Assembly (NCBI RefSeq): GCF_017591435.1
Contig: NC_059268.1
Location: forward strand, 18,701,684-18,765,683
Direction: 5' to 3'
Length of the DNA stretch: 64,000 nt
Origin: Portunus trituberculatus
Taxonomy: Eukaryota; Arthropoda; Malacostraca; Decapoda; Portunidae
The first letter of the stretch is position 1; every line of letters starts with the position of its first letter. The notes beneath the pieces were generated by a model. The model was not told the origin of the DNA. It was given only the letters and a program-made list of their open reading frames with translations, and did no database searches. This document shows, one piece after another, positions 37,480 to 48,720 of this stretch. The translations under genes were made by a program, and so were the position numbers.

Positions 37480-37691
37480 TTAACCCCTTTAATACTGAGA
37501 CGCATTTTTACCTTGAATTTTGTGTACAAAAGACCATTTTATTGACATTAGGAAGGGTCTATGGAGAATAGAAGATTAATAGCCACCGTCTTCACAATTT
37601 TAATACCCAACATGAGTTTCTGAAGCTGTATAAAATCACCATACAGTAAGCAGAATGAATATGGAAACGCGTCATGGTACTGAGGGGCTGA
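37480..37691 (-). mobile_element. TTAA-flanked MITE, copy 9
   Basis: TTAA plus CCCCTTTAATACTGAGACGC; the right end GCGTCATGGTACTGAGGGG is followed by CTGA (mutated TTAA). Internal AGGAAGGGTCTATGGAG and TTTCTGAAGCTGTATAAAATC words are present. It lies ~2.5 kb from the neuroligin-like exon, on the same strand as defined here. Confidence 0.86.
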
Positions 37692-39060
37692 GAGTGAGGC
37701 AGTGAGACCAAGGATAGGCATCAGCGGTGCTAACTATTACATGAACCTTGCTGGACTGTGCGAGTATTGGAGCAAAGTGGGAAAAAATGTAAGAATATCA
37801 AGCTGAAGGTGTCTGTTTTTGTCGTCCTATTAACATCCAGAACTCAGTGTAAAAAAAAAAAAAAAAAAAAAAGAAAAAGTTGACATGGACAGAAAAATCG
37901 AGAAAAAGAATAGGAAGTTAGTCTTTTTTTTTGTATTGAAGTGACTAAAGTAAAAAAAAAAAATCATGGTCAAAAAGTGTCGATGGTGATGGGAAAATGT
38001 TAAGAAAGGAAGCTTTTTCTTAGCATTACTTCTTCTCCGGCTCAGTTTGGATAATAGTGAAGGGTGGATCGGTCGCAGTAGTTCCCTTACATTTTCAAGT
38101 CTGATGAAGTATTCTCTGTATCCGGCAGCTGAAACTGACTTTAAATCGGGTGAAGTTTGGCAGACGGAGTGAAATTTCGTCGCAGGTGAATCGGAATAAA
38201 TTTCTTACTGGACTGTTGAAAGGAGGCATTAAAATATGGGGAGGATGTTTTCATAGACTTTAAAATAAGAAAAATACAAACTTCACAAGATTTTGACCGT
38301 AGAACTTTTATTTAGATCGATGCAAAGATCAGTCACAAATGTCAGATAGTTTTTCCATCTGTTACTTGCAAATAAGGATGATTTTTGACATGAAACAAGT
38401 GAAATATAAGCCAAGGCAAGCTCCACTGACCCGGTGGACCAAGAAGTGCAAATCATGAGGGAGAAATAGAGCAAGTGAGTGACAGGTAAGTGTTGACAGG
38501 AGTCCGGGCTGACAACGTGGATGGACGGATGAGATAAGCTTTGTTGAATTGACCTGTAATTGGCGAGGAGTCAATAGTGATGAGCGGAAAAGATTGTATT
38601 GTACTGGAATCTTTTGAGTCTCTCCTGACTATCTTATGTTTGATTTATTTATAGTGCATTCATTATACTCTATCATGCCATTCACCTTCATTCCTCTCTG
38701 CTCTTACTTTGCTCTTCAGACTCTCTCATACATGAATCTCCATTTTCGGCTTTGGCAACCTTAGTGGTGAAGTCTCCTGCGAGTTACGTGTGTGTGTTGC
38801 TGCACTGGCGTGGTACATGTCCTGCGGTCACCAGGAAATGTGTGCCTTTACCAACACTCTGCCGGACTGAATGACCTGATAGTTGTCGTGCAAGTTTTGC
38901 TTCTTGACTCACTTATGTATTTTATTTTGTCTGTCAGGCTATCGATGTATCAGTATCTGCGTATGTATCAGTATATATGTATGTTTGTGTGTACTATATA
39001 TTCATGCAATTTTTTTTATCTACATATCTATGCAGGTATGGATGTACGTATGTAATTGTC
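37692..39060. other. Unique-looking sequence, no gene recognised
   Basis: Contains A-rich runs at 37850-37880 and 37951-37963. No further neuroligin exon was recognised. Confidence 0.5.
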
Positions 39061-39063
39061 TAT

Positions 39064-39160
39064 TTATCAATCAATCAATCAATCAGTCAATTAATCAATC
39101 AATCAATCTATCTATTTATCTGTCAATCAATCAATCAATCAATCAAACAGTCTATCTATG

Positions 39161-39211
<51 letters not shown>
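39064..39211. repeat. (TCAA)n-(TATC)n tetranucleotide arrays
   Basis: Two ATCA/TCAA arrays flank a short TCTATT segment, then (TATC)12 at 39160-39211. Confidence 0.93.
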
Positions 39212-39658
39212 GTGTTGCAGCCAGTATATATCTCATTGTGTGTGTATCCATACAGACACAAGGAAGATTAGAATGCTACCCAGGACGGTTTAAAATTATT
39301 CCCACAGATGAAATTTTCCAATGGGAATTTAAAGGGAAAAAGGATCTCATTGAAAAACGGTAATTTCCCTATTTTACCTATATATATATTTTTTTTATTT
39401 TTATTTTAGAGCACTCACTTATCCATCATTAAAATGCTCTTTGTGCGTCCCATCCCAACATGCAAATGAGAGATCAGTGGTGTACGAAACTTATTAATCT
39501 TTTTCAAGTGAGATCAGAAGTTACGAATTGGGATCAGAAGTCACGAATTAGCAACATATTGTCTTTAGATAATTCTATTAGTAAATTTTGTCTCATTTTT
39601 GTTCGCTGCTTCATCGTAACATGTCGTATCACAGAATAATTAAATAAACGCGTCTCTG

Positions 39659-39874
39659 TTTTTTTATACCGTGTGGGCTTTTCACGGGAATTTATGGGCT
39701 AAAGGGGATACTTTTTGGGGTACCACCTATCTCAAAGCCCACCCGTTAGGAAACCGTTGCCCCGAGTGAGGAAACCCAACCTACACTCGGACCATGGACA
39801 GGATTCGAACCCGTGCGCTTGGAGACCCCTCGGACCCAAAAGCACGCATGGTTCCACTGTACCACGCCAGCCCC
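39659..39874 (-). mobile_element. tRNA-derived SINE, copy 1
   Basis: On the minus strand there is a tRNA-like head with pol III A box TGGTACAGTGG (39854-39864) and B box GGTTCGAATCC (39801-39811), then a ~130-bp body ending in a short A tail (T-run on the plus strand at 39659-39665). The body shares the GGTTGGGCTTCC, AACGGTTTCC and GGTGGGCTTTGAGATAGG type words with two other copies in the window. Confidence 0.85.
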
Positions 39875-40042
39875 TTTCTAGCAACATTTAGTGAGAGCAG
39901 TGTGATCAGAGATGGTGGATAGGATCTTTTGTCCCATATATGTCATCCTTAATCCTTTCGTTGTGTGTGTGTGCCTTGGTAGAGTAAATCGCATATGACA
40001 TTATTAATTACGACATTCATAATTACTGAGTCAATAGAAAGG

Positions 40043-40046
<4 letters not shown>

Positions 40047-40128
<82 letters not shown>
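40047..40128. repeat. (AC)41 microsatellite; (GU)41 in the neuroligin-like transcript
   Basis: Uninterrupted dinucleotide tract. In the minus-strand transcript it is a GU repeat starting 12 nt after the 5' splice site, a preferred target type for UG-binding splicing factors (TDP-43 and CELF families). Confidence 0.97.
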
Positions 40129-40130
<2 letters not shown>

Positions 40131-40137
40131 GATGACT

Positions 40138-40142
40138 TACCC
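40138..40142 (-). promoter_or_regulatory. 5' splice site of the neuroligin-like exon
   Basis: On the minus strand the exon ends TTGG and the intron begins GTAAGTCATCCC, a near-perfect GT donor. It splits the final glycine codon after its first base (phase 1). A (GT)41 tract begins 12 nt into the intron. Confidence 0.85.
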
Positions 40143-40287
40143 AATATGCCCAGGCGGTAGTTGATGGTGACGACGATAACCTTGCCCAGCGCCGCCAGTA
40201 CGGAGCCGTCGTACAGGCTGGAGGACCCCCATTGGTACGACTCCCCGTGCACGTACACCACCACAGGGTACGCCGCCGCAGTGCTTC
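40141..40287 (-). CDS. Internal exon of a neuroligin-like (cholinesterase-fold) protein
   Basis: The exon encodes 49 codons of the N-terminal part of the alpha/beta-hydrolase fold of neuroligins, postsynaptic adhesion proteins that bind neurexins. Seen directly: a core strand YPVVVYVHGESYQW, then SSSLYDGSVLAALGKVIVV and TINYRLGILG. The YDGSVLA...VIVVTINYRLGILG signature is characteristic of the neuroligin branch of the carboxylesterase family. The oxyanion-hole position reads HGES rather than the catalytic HGGG/HGGA, which fits a non-enzymatic adhesion member. The acceptor is a pyrimidine tract, TTGCTTCCCTTGCCCCTCCAG, with a TAAC branch-point candidate (A at 40311, 24 nt upstream). The donor is TTGG|GTAAGT. 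Both introns are phase 1, so the exon is symmetric and skippable in frame. CA/GT repeats lie 83 nt upstream and 12 nt downstream. Neighbouring exons, the start and the catalytic-serine region were not found in the window. It could alternatively be another cholinesterase-like adhesion molecule such as a gliotactin relative, but the motif best fits neuroligin. Confidence 0.88.
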
Positions 40288-40312
40288 CTGGAGGGGCAAG
40301 GGAAGCAAGGTT
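40286..40312 (-). promoter_or_regulatory. 3' splice site, pyrimidine tract and branch-point candidate
   Basis: On the minus strand the order is CTATAACC, then TTGCTTCCCTTGCCCCTCCAG, then exon GAAGCACT. The tract is almost pure pyrimidine and the TAAC adenine sits 24 nt before the exon, both normal for metazoan introns. Confidence 0.8.
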
Positions 40313-40369
40313 ATAGATATTGATATAGGTAGACAGAAATGAACATACAGCTGTGGTAGAGATGAACAA

Positions 40370-40370
<1 letters not shown>

Positions 40371-40437
<67 letters not shown>
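40371..40437. repeat. (GT)33 microsatellite; (CA)33 upstream of the neuroligin-like exon
   Basis: Uninterrupted tract 83 nt upstream of the exon in the transcript sense. As RNA it is a CA repeat, the known hnRNP L target type, and is complementary to the GU repeat on the other side of the exon. Confidence 0.97.
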
Positions 40438-40439
<2 letters not shown>

Positions 40440-40469
40440 CATAACCTCTATTACGAGTTGGATTGAATG

Positions 40470-40498
40470 TCAACAGTCCTTATAAGTTTCGCTTCTCA

Positions 40499-40574
<76 letters not shown>
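40470..40574. repeat. (CT)36 with conserved flank
   Basis: GTCAACAGTCCTTATAAGTT and TCGCTTCTCAAAT precede the CT tract (40502-40574). The flank is the inverted counterpart of 36246-36277. Confidence 0.93.
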
Positions 40575-40579
<5 letters not shown>

Positions 40580-40960
40580 CACTCGTTTCTTGCCTCTTGC
40601 TCTTTCATCTCACCCTTTCCTATTCCCTTCTCTTTGCCTTTCCTTTCGTTACACGTTCCCTTCCTTTCCCTTATCCTTTCATCTCCCTTATCCTTTCCGT
40701 TCTCTGTCTATTTCTCCTACCTCTTTCATCTCTCCTCTGGCCTCTCTTCCCTTCTCCTTTCACATCTCCCTTTCACAATCTCATCTTCCCCTCTCTCTCT
40801 ACATTCTCATCTCATAACACTCCCTGTACCCCATCCACACATTCTTCTCACCTTCCATCCTTTCCTCCTTTTGTCTCCTTCCCTATTCTCCCCTCTTGCC
40901 GTCCTCGCTCCTCTCTCTCTCTCTCTCTCTTACTCTCTCTCCCCTCACTGCCTCAGCTCT
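40580..40960. repeat. Polypyrimidine stretch
   Basis: CCTTTCC/CTCTTTC-rich sequence downstream of the CT tract, with a small CT run at 40914-40930. Confidence 0.8.
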
Positions 40961-41278
40961 TATTCCTCCGTTATAGTTGGTCATTAAGGTCGTTTCTATA
41001 TTTTTTATTTAGTTTAATCTGAAAAGTAAGTAAAAAGAGGCGTGTTTTAAAGTATTTTGTCATTAATGGAGGCTGTTAATGTATACGTTTATTTTCTTTT
41101 ATCTTTTTTTTTTTTTTATTCAGTTTTGTTTTCTGTGTGTGTGTCTGTGTGTGTGTGGGGGGGGGGGAGAAGGGGACGTTTGATCTGGCGAGGAGTGTTG
41201 CTTTTGATTCATTTTTCTGTGATTGTGTAGAGTTGGTGGTTGTTTTCACTTAATCTCGCCGCAGTTATCTTATCGCCC

Positions 41279-41280
<2 letters not shown>

Positions 41281-41364
<84 letters not shown>
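41281..41364. repeat. (CA)42 microsatellite
   Basis: Clean tract. Confidence 0.96.
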
Positions 41365-41366
<2 letters not shown>

Positions 41367-41390
41367 ATAGATACTACATCATTCTGGCCT

Positions 41391-41560
41391 CCTCCTCCTC
41401 CTCCTCCTCCTCCTCCTCCTCTTCCACGTCGTTCTTCTTCTTTTCCTCCTTCGGCCAAAGACTTTTAGTTCGACCCACCACCACCACCACCACCACCACC
41501 ACCACCACCACCACCACCACCACCACCACCACCACCACCACCACCACCACCACCACCACA
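41391..41560. repeat. (CTC)10 and (CCA)28 arrays
   Basis: CTC units at 41391-41420 and CCA units at 41475-41560. Confidence 0.95.
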
Positions 41561-41740
41561 TCTGTCTTATCTTATGCCTGCTGCTTTCTCCTTCGTAAAT
41601 AATTATGCAGAGTTTCCCCGGCAGTTTTCCTCGCTCGTTGATATTAATTTTTATTTAAGTAGCTTTCTTTTCTTTCCACCCTCTCAGGCTCCTCCTTCTC
41701 CTCCTCTTTTTTTTTTTTCTTCTTCTTCTTCTTAATTCCC

Positions 41741-41900
41741 TTCTTCTTCTTCTTCTTCTTCTTCTTCTTCTTCTTCTTCTTCTTCTTCTTCTTCTTCTTC
41801 TTCTTCTTCTTCTTCTTCTTCTTCTTCTTCTTCTTCTTCTTCTTCTTCTTCTTCTTCTTCTTCTTCTTCTTCTTCTTCTTCTTCTTCTTCTTCTTCTTCT
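41741..41900. repeat. (TTC)53 trinucleotide array
   Basis: Uninterrupted TTC/GAA array of ~160 bp, preceded by T12 and shorter CTT runs. It is pure homopyrimidine:homopurine. Confidence 0.97.
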
Positions 41901-41997
41901 GCTTCACCTTCCACACCAACTCTCTCTTCTTTGCTCCTTTATGTCTTCCTGTTGCTTCTTTTTTTTCTTCATCTTCTCCTCCTGAACTTTCTTCCTC

Positions 41998-42034
41998 TCC
42001 TCCTCCTCCTCCTCCTCCTCCTCCTCCTCCTCCT
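41998..42034. repeat. (CTC)12 array
   Basis: Clean array. Confidence 0.93.
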
Positions 42035-42106
42035 CTTTGTCGTTCTCATTTTTCTCCTTTTCTTTTCCTTTTCTTTTTTCTTTTATTCTTGTGCTTTGGG
42101 GTTAAC

Positions 42107-42367
<261 letters not shown>

Positions 42368-42464
42368 CTCCCCATACACCCGAAAGGGGTCTTTGCCGCT
42401 CTAAATTACCAGCGACGGACTAACGCACGTAATTATGCTGGGTTATCTGTCATGGTCGACCTGG

Positions 42465-42820
42465 ACCACCACCACCACCACCACCACCACCACCACCACC
42501 ACCACCACCACCACCACCACCACCACCACCACCACCACCACTATTCCTATCATTACTGTTTTTATCTATAAATACTTGTGTTTTTGCTGTTGTTTTCTCC
42601 TCATTCAGTGCATTGTTGTACTGTGGAAGAAAGTGTAGTTGAAGGAGGAGGAGGAGGAGGAGGAGGAGGAGGAGGAGGAGGAGGAGGAGGAGGAGTAGAG
42701 TAAAAGGAGGAGGATTAGGAGAAGAGTAACAAAAACACAAGATTCACCACCACTACCACCACTCCACCACCACCACCACCACCACCACCACCACCACCAC
42801 CACCACCACCACCACCACCA
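42465..42820. repeat. (CCA)25, (GGA)17 and (CCA)18 cluster
   Basis: CCA at 42465-42540, GGA at 42643-42694 and CCA at 42767-42820. Open frames here translate to poly-H, poly-T, poly-G or poly-W. Confidence 0.95.
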
Positions 42821-43063
42821 ACAACAAACCACCAGCAACACCACCGTCTCGTCTCCAGTCTCTAAACAAGGACATTGCACAACACACCTCACACTACACC
42901 CGCTGGTCCCTGAAAACACACATCAATCAAACTAGGCGCTTGGAACTCCACGGTGCTTCGAGAAAGTCTTTACTCCACCACGTGAATGAAACTGTAATTA
43001 AAAGTTTAGAGTCTGCAAGTACGTTAGGTATTTGGATTGTAACAGTGAATGGGTGAGACTTGA

Positions 43064-43365
43064 GGGCCATATTCAGAAACTCTTCCCTCTCTCACCGTGG
43101 CCATTTTCAAAGACTACAGAGACGATTAACTGAGTTCTAAAGAGTGTTTGTCCTGTTGGTAATGCAGAAAACTTCTTAACATGTCACTAGAATTACAGAA
43201 TCATATTTAAAAACCCGCGTCACTTCAACTAGAGACCCTTGAAAATAGAAAATACAGAAAACTTAATATTTCAGTAGAATTACAAAAACGTCTTTAAAAA
43301 CCCGCGTCACTTCAACTAGAGACCCTTGAAAATAGTGACGGTGAGGCGTGGAAATGCTTCATTGA
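43064..43365. mobile_element. Palindromic interspersed element, second MITE-like family
   Basis: The left arm CTCACCGTGGCCATTTTCAA and the reverse complement of the right arm (CTCACCGTCACTATTTTCAA) match, so the element is a long imperfect inverted repeat. Its right half is duplicated (43162-43249 and 43250-43336). A related half-element lies at 23.3 kb. Confidence 0.65.
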
Positions 43366-43680
43366 TTGAGTGGCATGTATAGATGACAAGACATTGATGG
43401 TTATGTGTTGTATAGTATGTACAATAAGGATAGCGATGACATTGTTGGGTTAAAGAGTAAGATTATATATATGTTGGGCAGTATGTATTGTTATAGAAGT
43501 CATAAATCGTGCGTGGCTCTTCAATACGTGTGATAGGGAAGGCACTGGCACTGGCGTTTGAAGGGCCGTGATCTGGTCGTGTGTCCTTAGAAACTACCTA
43601 TTAATCAACCACTGAATTCTTCGCTTCCTTATTGAGAAAAAATATCTTAAAAATGTACTAGCGTTCTTCAGTCTAGACAT

Positions 43681-43822
<142 letters not shown>

Positions 43823-43940
43823 CTGCCTTGACCCGCAGTGTTATTATTATCTTGCCCTCCTTCACCTCCTCTACTTCCCTGCGGCATTAAAAAAAAAAAA
43901 AAGAAAAATGAGTAGAAGGGAAGGATTCTGTTTTTCCAGT

Positions 43941-43941
<1 letters not shown>

Positions 43942-44006
<65 letters not shown>

Positions 44007-44021
44007 ATGTGTATGTGTATC

Positions 44022-44103
<82 letters not shown>

Positions 44104-44119
44104 AGCAGCAGCAGCAGCA
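43942..44119. repeat. (GT)31, (GA)36 and (GCA)6
   Basis: GT at 43942-44003, GA at 44030-44101 and CAG units to 44119. Confidence 0.95.
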
Positions 44120-44197
44120 TGAGATGGAGCAAAGAAAGAGGACTGGCCTGGATTAGAGGAAGAAGGAGCAGAAGGGAACCTGAATAGGGTGAGGAAA

Positions 44198-44334
44198 GAG
44201 GAGGAGGAGGAGGAGGAGGAGGAGGAGGAGGAGGAGGAGGAGGAGGAGGAGGAGGAGGAGGAGGAGGAGGAGGAGGAGGAGGAGGAGGAGGAGGAAGAGG
44301 AGGAGGACAAGGAGGAGGAGAAGGAGGAAGGGAC
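44198..44334. repeat. (GGA)n array
   Basis: About 32 clean GAG/GGA units, then degenerate purine triplets. Confidence 0.95.
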
Positions 44335-44845
44335 GTTGGTAAGCAGTAGCCAAGACGTTCCCGAGCTAAAATTTATGCGGGAAATATATCGCGGCTAACG
44401 GAGGGGAGCAGCCTGAGTAACTTAGGAGTATCAGCCTGAGCCAGTGGTGATCCTTGGCGGCGGCGGGTACATCGCGCAGGAAAATTAGGGATGAATATGT
44501 AGAGTTGAATGGAGATCAGGAGAGAGAAACTAGCCAAACTGTGAAGAAAAGTGAGCACAGAAGACCAGCCGACCACATACTAGTATAAAGCCAAGCCGCC
44601 GCCACCTAACTTAAGCAATCCTCTAAGGAACTCATCTAAACTTAAGTATCCCAAGTAATCTACACTAAGCCGGCCTAAAATAGCGCCGCAGTGTTTGTGC
44701 AGAGCGTGCGCACACATCCCCGCGCCTTCCCACAGAGACATGTGTACTCTGTGCTCATGCATACATACACATAACGTATATTCGCATATTCATACATATA
44801 CTGAAAGGTAAAGCTATAAATACGCACAAAAACAAACAAAAAAAT

Positions 44846-44982
<137 letters not shown>

Positions 44983-45541
44983 TCATACAAAGACACACAC
45001 ACTCACACAGACATAGACACACGTTTTCCAGGCAGGATACCAGTATATTCTGTTCTGGACACGTCCTCTTCTTCTCTATCGTGGCTCGTCTTGAAGGCCA
45101 CAAAACCGAACAATCTCTCTTGACGAGCGTTACGGGGAAATGCAAATTTGTCGTGAAGCGTCAGCAGTCATCCCCGGGCTCGCCTCCACTCTGCTTTGCC
45201 GACGCCATCTCGCCAATACTTCCAGGAATCCAACAAGTTCCCTAGCGGAAAAGGCTTTACACTTGACCTGGCCAATTCTTCCCCGATGGAGTTCTTCATC
45301 TCTCCCTTCCTCCTTTGCCTCCCATTTTCCTTCCTCGCCTTCTTCCTCTTCCTCCTCCTAGCCCGCTTCCCTCCCTGCCTTTCTCCCTCTTCATCTCGCC
45401 CTCTCCTCTCCTTTCCGCCTTGATACCTCTTCCTCTCGCTTTCTTATTTTTCCTTTCGATATTTTCGCTTCACTTCGTCCATCCTTCCTTCCCCTGTGGA
45501 GGGTGGCGGGACGGGGTGGTGTAAACACTTGGCAGGTGATG

Positions 45542-45564
45542 ACCTGCTGCTGCTGCTGCTGCTG
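45542..45564. repeat. (CTG)7 trinucleotide
   Basis: Short pure CTG run. Confidence 0.85.
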
Positions 45565-45698
45565 TCCAAGGCTTCTGGGACTGATTAGCACTGGAAAAAA
45601 TGTAGCTGGAGGAAGACACTGTGGGCACGACAAAGGTTATTTTGATATCCGGAGAATGAAGAATGTCGTGTGAAAAAAAATAACGTTCAGGGCAAGAT

Positions 45699-45701
<3 letters not shown>

Positions 45702-45747
<46 letters not shown>
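45702..45747. repeat. (GA)23-(TAA)4
   Basis: GA tract followed by a few TAA units. Confidence 0.93.
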
Positions 45748-45750
<3 letters not shown>

Positions 45751-45999
45751 TAATAATAAAGGTCATGGTGGCAGCGCGGTATACAGGACAATAACGGCAC
45801 TTGGATTGTTGAGCCTTAACAGTCACGGCTCTTGCTGCCTTTTAAGGAAATAACAGTTTTCAGGCTGGCAACTATTTGTTAGAGTCTGAAAGGCCTCATC
45901 CGGCGAAACGTGACGCACACGACGCTGCCATCGCTCTTCGCTCCCGCTTGTGCCATCTACAACACGGCGACGCTGCTAACGTAATGGAATGATTTTTGG

Positions 46000-46145
<146 letters not shown>

Positions 46146-46847
46146 GTAAGCGTGCAAGCATGCACTAACTGACTAACAACCTGAATGAACCTAATAAAAC
46201 CATCAAGCTGTAGGTCTGCTTGCATGTCCTCCAGCTCAGCCTCCCACACACTGCGCGCCCCGCCGTCGCCATGACACTGCGAACCTCGGATCTCTCACTT
46301 CCAGCCTTGCTCGGCTTCGCACGGAGCTTAGCCTTGCTGCGTATTTACAGCTTTGAGGTCCCTAACAGAGTTGATAAATTTCTTGAATCAAACTGAAAAG
46401 GATTTTATTTTATTTTATTTTGTCAATGTAAAGTAGTAGATATTTGGATTTCTACAGTCGTAGTTACTAAGTAGGTGGAGTAAAAGAGTGACTGAATCAT
46501 TGGTCAAACTGTTATGAGAAATAATTTTTGAGAAGACTTAGCTTAAGAGAGGGAGGGAGGAAGGAAGAGAGAGAAGGATGGATAGGTGTGACTGGAAAAT
46601 TTCGGTTGTGAGATCAGAGGAAAGAAATGAAAATAAACAGGAAAAGACAAGTTTTGCGAGATGGTTCACGTATTTCATTTGGACAGTGCGAACAGAGGAA
46701 ATTGAAGGAAAGCAAACATTCATTCTTTCTCAGCGTGGCATGTGTCATCAGTAATTGTGTTTTGGAAAACAGAAAGACAGTCTTATTGAGGATGTTGCTT
46801 AAGAAGTAATATTTTTAAATGAAACTTTGGTGTTTATGGAATTGTAG

Positions 46848-46978
<131 letters not shown>

Positions 46979-46979
46979 T

Positions 46980-47885
46980 GTACAAGACTCCTTACATCTA
47001 AGTAATATATTCAGGATAAAATCTGTGATATCCATTAACAAGTCAGCATTGTAAAGCTTGTCTTAAACTTGATAAAGAACGAAATTAGGCTGGAAGTATT
47101 ACATAATTTAGTTCCAGGATTACAATGTTTTAAAAGTTGTTTAATTTGGGAGAAGAGGAGAAGGATTAAGAAATAATCGCATATTAACCAGAGTAGGAAG
47201 TGTACTAGAAAAAGTAGAGTCTGCATATTTTCCTAGCTTCCACTTAGCCATTGGACTGACGTCGCCTCTTCACACTCCCATGCCTCACCCCATGTTTAAC
47301 GCTTACTTTCACACTTCAGCATGTTTTCCACCCAATTCCCACACCGCCGCCCCCAACAACATTCCCTTCCCGCACTGCAAACGGTCACTTGCAAAGCTTG
47401 CCTCCCCTCACTCCCCCTCACTGCCCTCACAAAGCTGCATGACACATTACAACGCCAAACACCTCGCTGCAAACAAGCTCTCACCCTCCCACAACCCTCT
47501 TCGCTGCGGGACACACGTTGCCGCGTCACGGATATTTTTCTCTCACCCTCCCTCCCCCACTGAGCTGTTTACCTTCTCGCAAAGCCCAATAAAGCTCTGG
47601 TGAGTGGTGGATGGCGGGTGTCGGGGCGCTCGCTGCTCTGGGGCTCACACACAACAGTTACAATCGCAGGTGTTCAGGTTTGGTCGGCCACCTCAGGGTT
47701 TCTGGACCACTAGAGGCAAACGAACTGGGAGACTGTGTGTGGCTTGGTTGAGGGACGTGTATGGAAATGTATTTATGTGTGAAGGGGAATATAGAAGGTG
47801 TTTGTGTGGGAAGGAGACTATAGAGAGTGTTTGTGTGGGAAGGTACTGCGTGTAGAAAGTGTCTGTGTGGGAAGGGGAATATGGA
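46980..47885. other. Unique-looking sequence, no gene recognised
   Basis: A C-rich stretch (47270-47580) holds overlapping open frames on both strands without motifs. GTGTTTGTGTGGGAAGG-type phrases repeat at 47800-47880. Confidence 0.5.
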
Positions 47886-47886
47886 T

Positions 47887-47887
<1 letters not shown>

Positions 47888-47960
<73 letters not shown>

Positions 47961-48006
47961 AGGACGTGTGGAATAGCTTGGAAAGGAGATTGTTCTGTGT
48001 AAAGCG

Positions 48007-48091
<85 letters not shown>
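47888..48091. repeat. (GT)35 and (GT)42 pair
   Basis: Two GT tracts (47888-47957, 48008-48091) separated by 50 bp of unique DNA. Confidence 0.96.
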
Positions 48092-48094
<3 letters not shown>

Positions 48095-48539
48095 CATTCA
48101 GCGGCAGTTTTTTTTTATTTTGTTCTTCAGTAGCTGTGCTGCGATATACGAGTATGGAACCTGCTTGTTTTTTCTCCCGAGCCTCGGCTAAGCTGCGCCT
48201 TGCTGATAACATATTCACTCGGTGTTTCTGGAATTCGTTATTTGTGTGCCATGCATTAGGCAAAACAGCGGATTTCGGATAATTTATTCCTGATAAAATT
48301 CAGAATTAATCATTTCTTTTTATTTCCTTTTCGCCTGCAAAACATCACCTAGCGAAATGATGGTAAACACTAAGTTTAAAGGAAATGACTATTGATCCTC
48401 GACTAAGTTAATATAATTAAATTTTCTCAACCTGTATATACGCGTGCGCGTGCGTGTGTGTGGGGTTGGGGTATGCTGGGGGGGGCAGGTGTCAGTGAAG
48501 GGGCGTGGCTGACGGGGTGGGAGGGGGCGGCTTGGGCGG

Positions 48540-48720
48540 GGCAGTCTCATCGTTACTCTCGGAAAGACATAACCATATTTCTCTCCATTTCGAGAGTAAT
48601 TAGAGGTGCTTATCGGATGATTTATAGAGCTATGGTGTGCTTAATGAGCTCTAATGGCCTGGCCAACATTTCCATGGCCGAAGCCATTAAGGGTTAACTG
48701 CTGCCACTATATTAGTGTTG
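48540..48720. promoter_or_regulatory. Candidate conserved non-coding island
   Basis: Non-repetitive stretch with a perfect 9-bp inverted repeat TTACTCTCG/CGAGAGTAA (48553-48561, 48591-48599) and ATAACC, GTAATTAG, TTAATGAG, CATTAAGGGTTAA words. Supported by motif texture only. Confidence 0.2.

Noticed and set aside
40463..41022. Overlapping plus-strand frames near the neuroligin-like exon
   Set aside because: They translate the CT tract and pyrimidine-rich intron sequence, on the strand opposite the exon.
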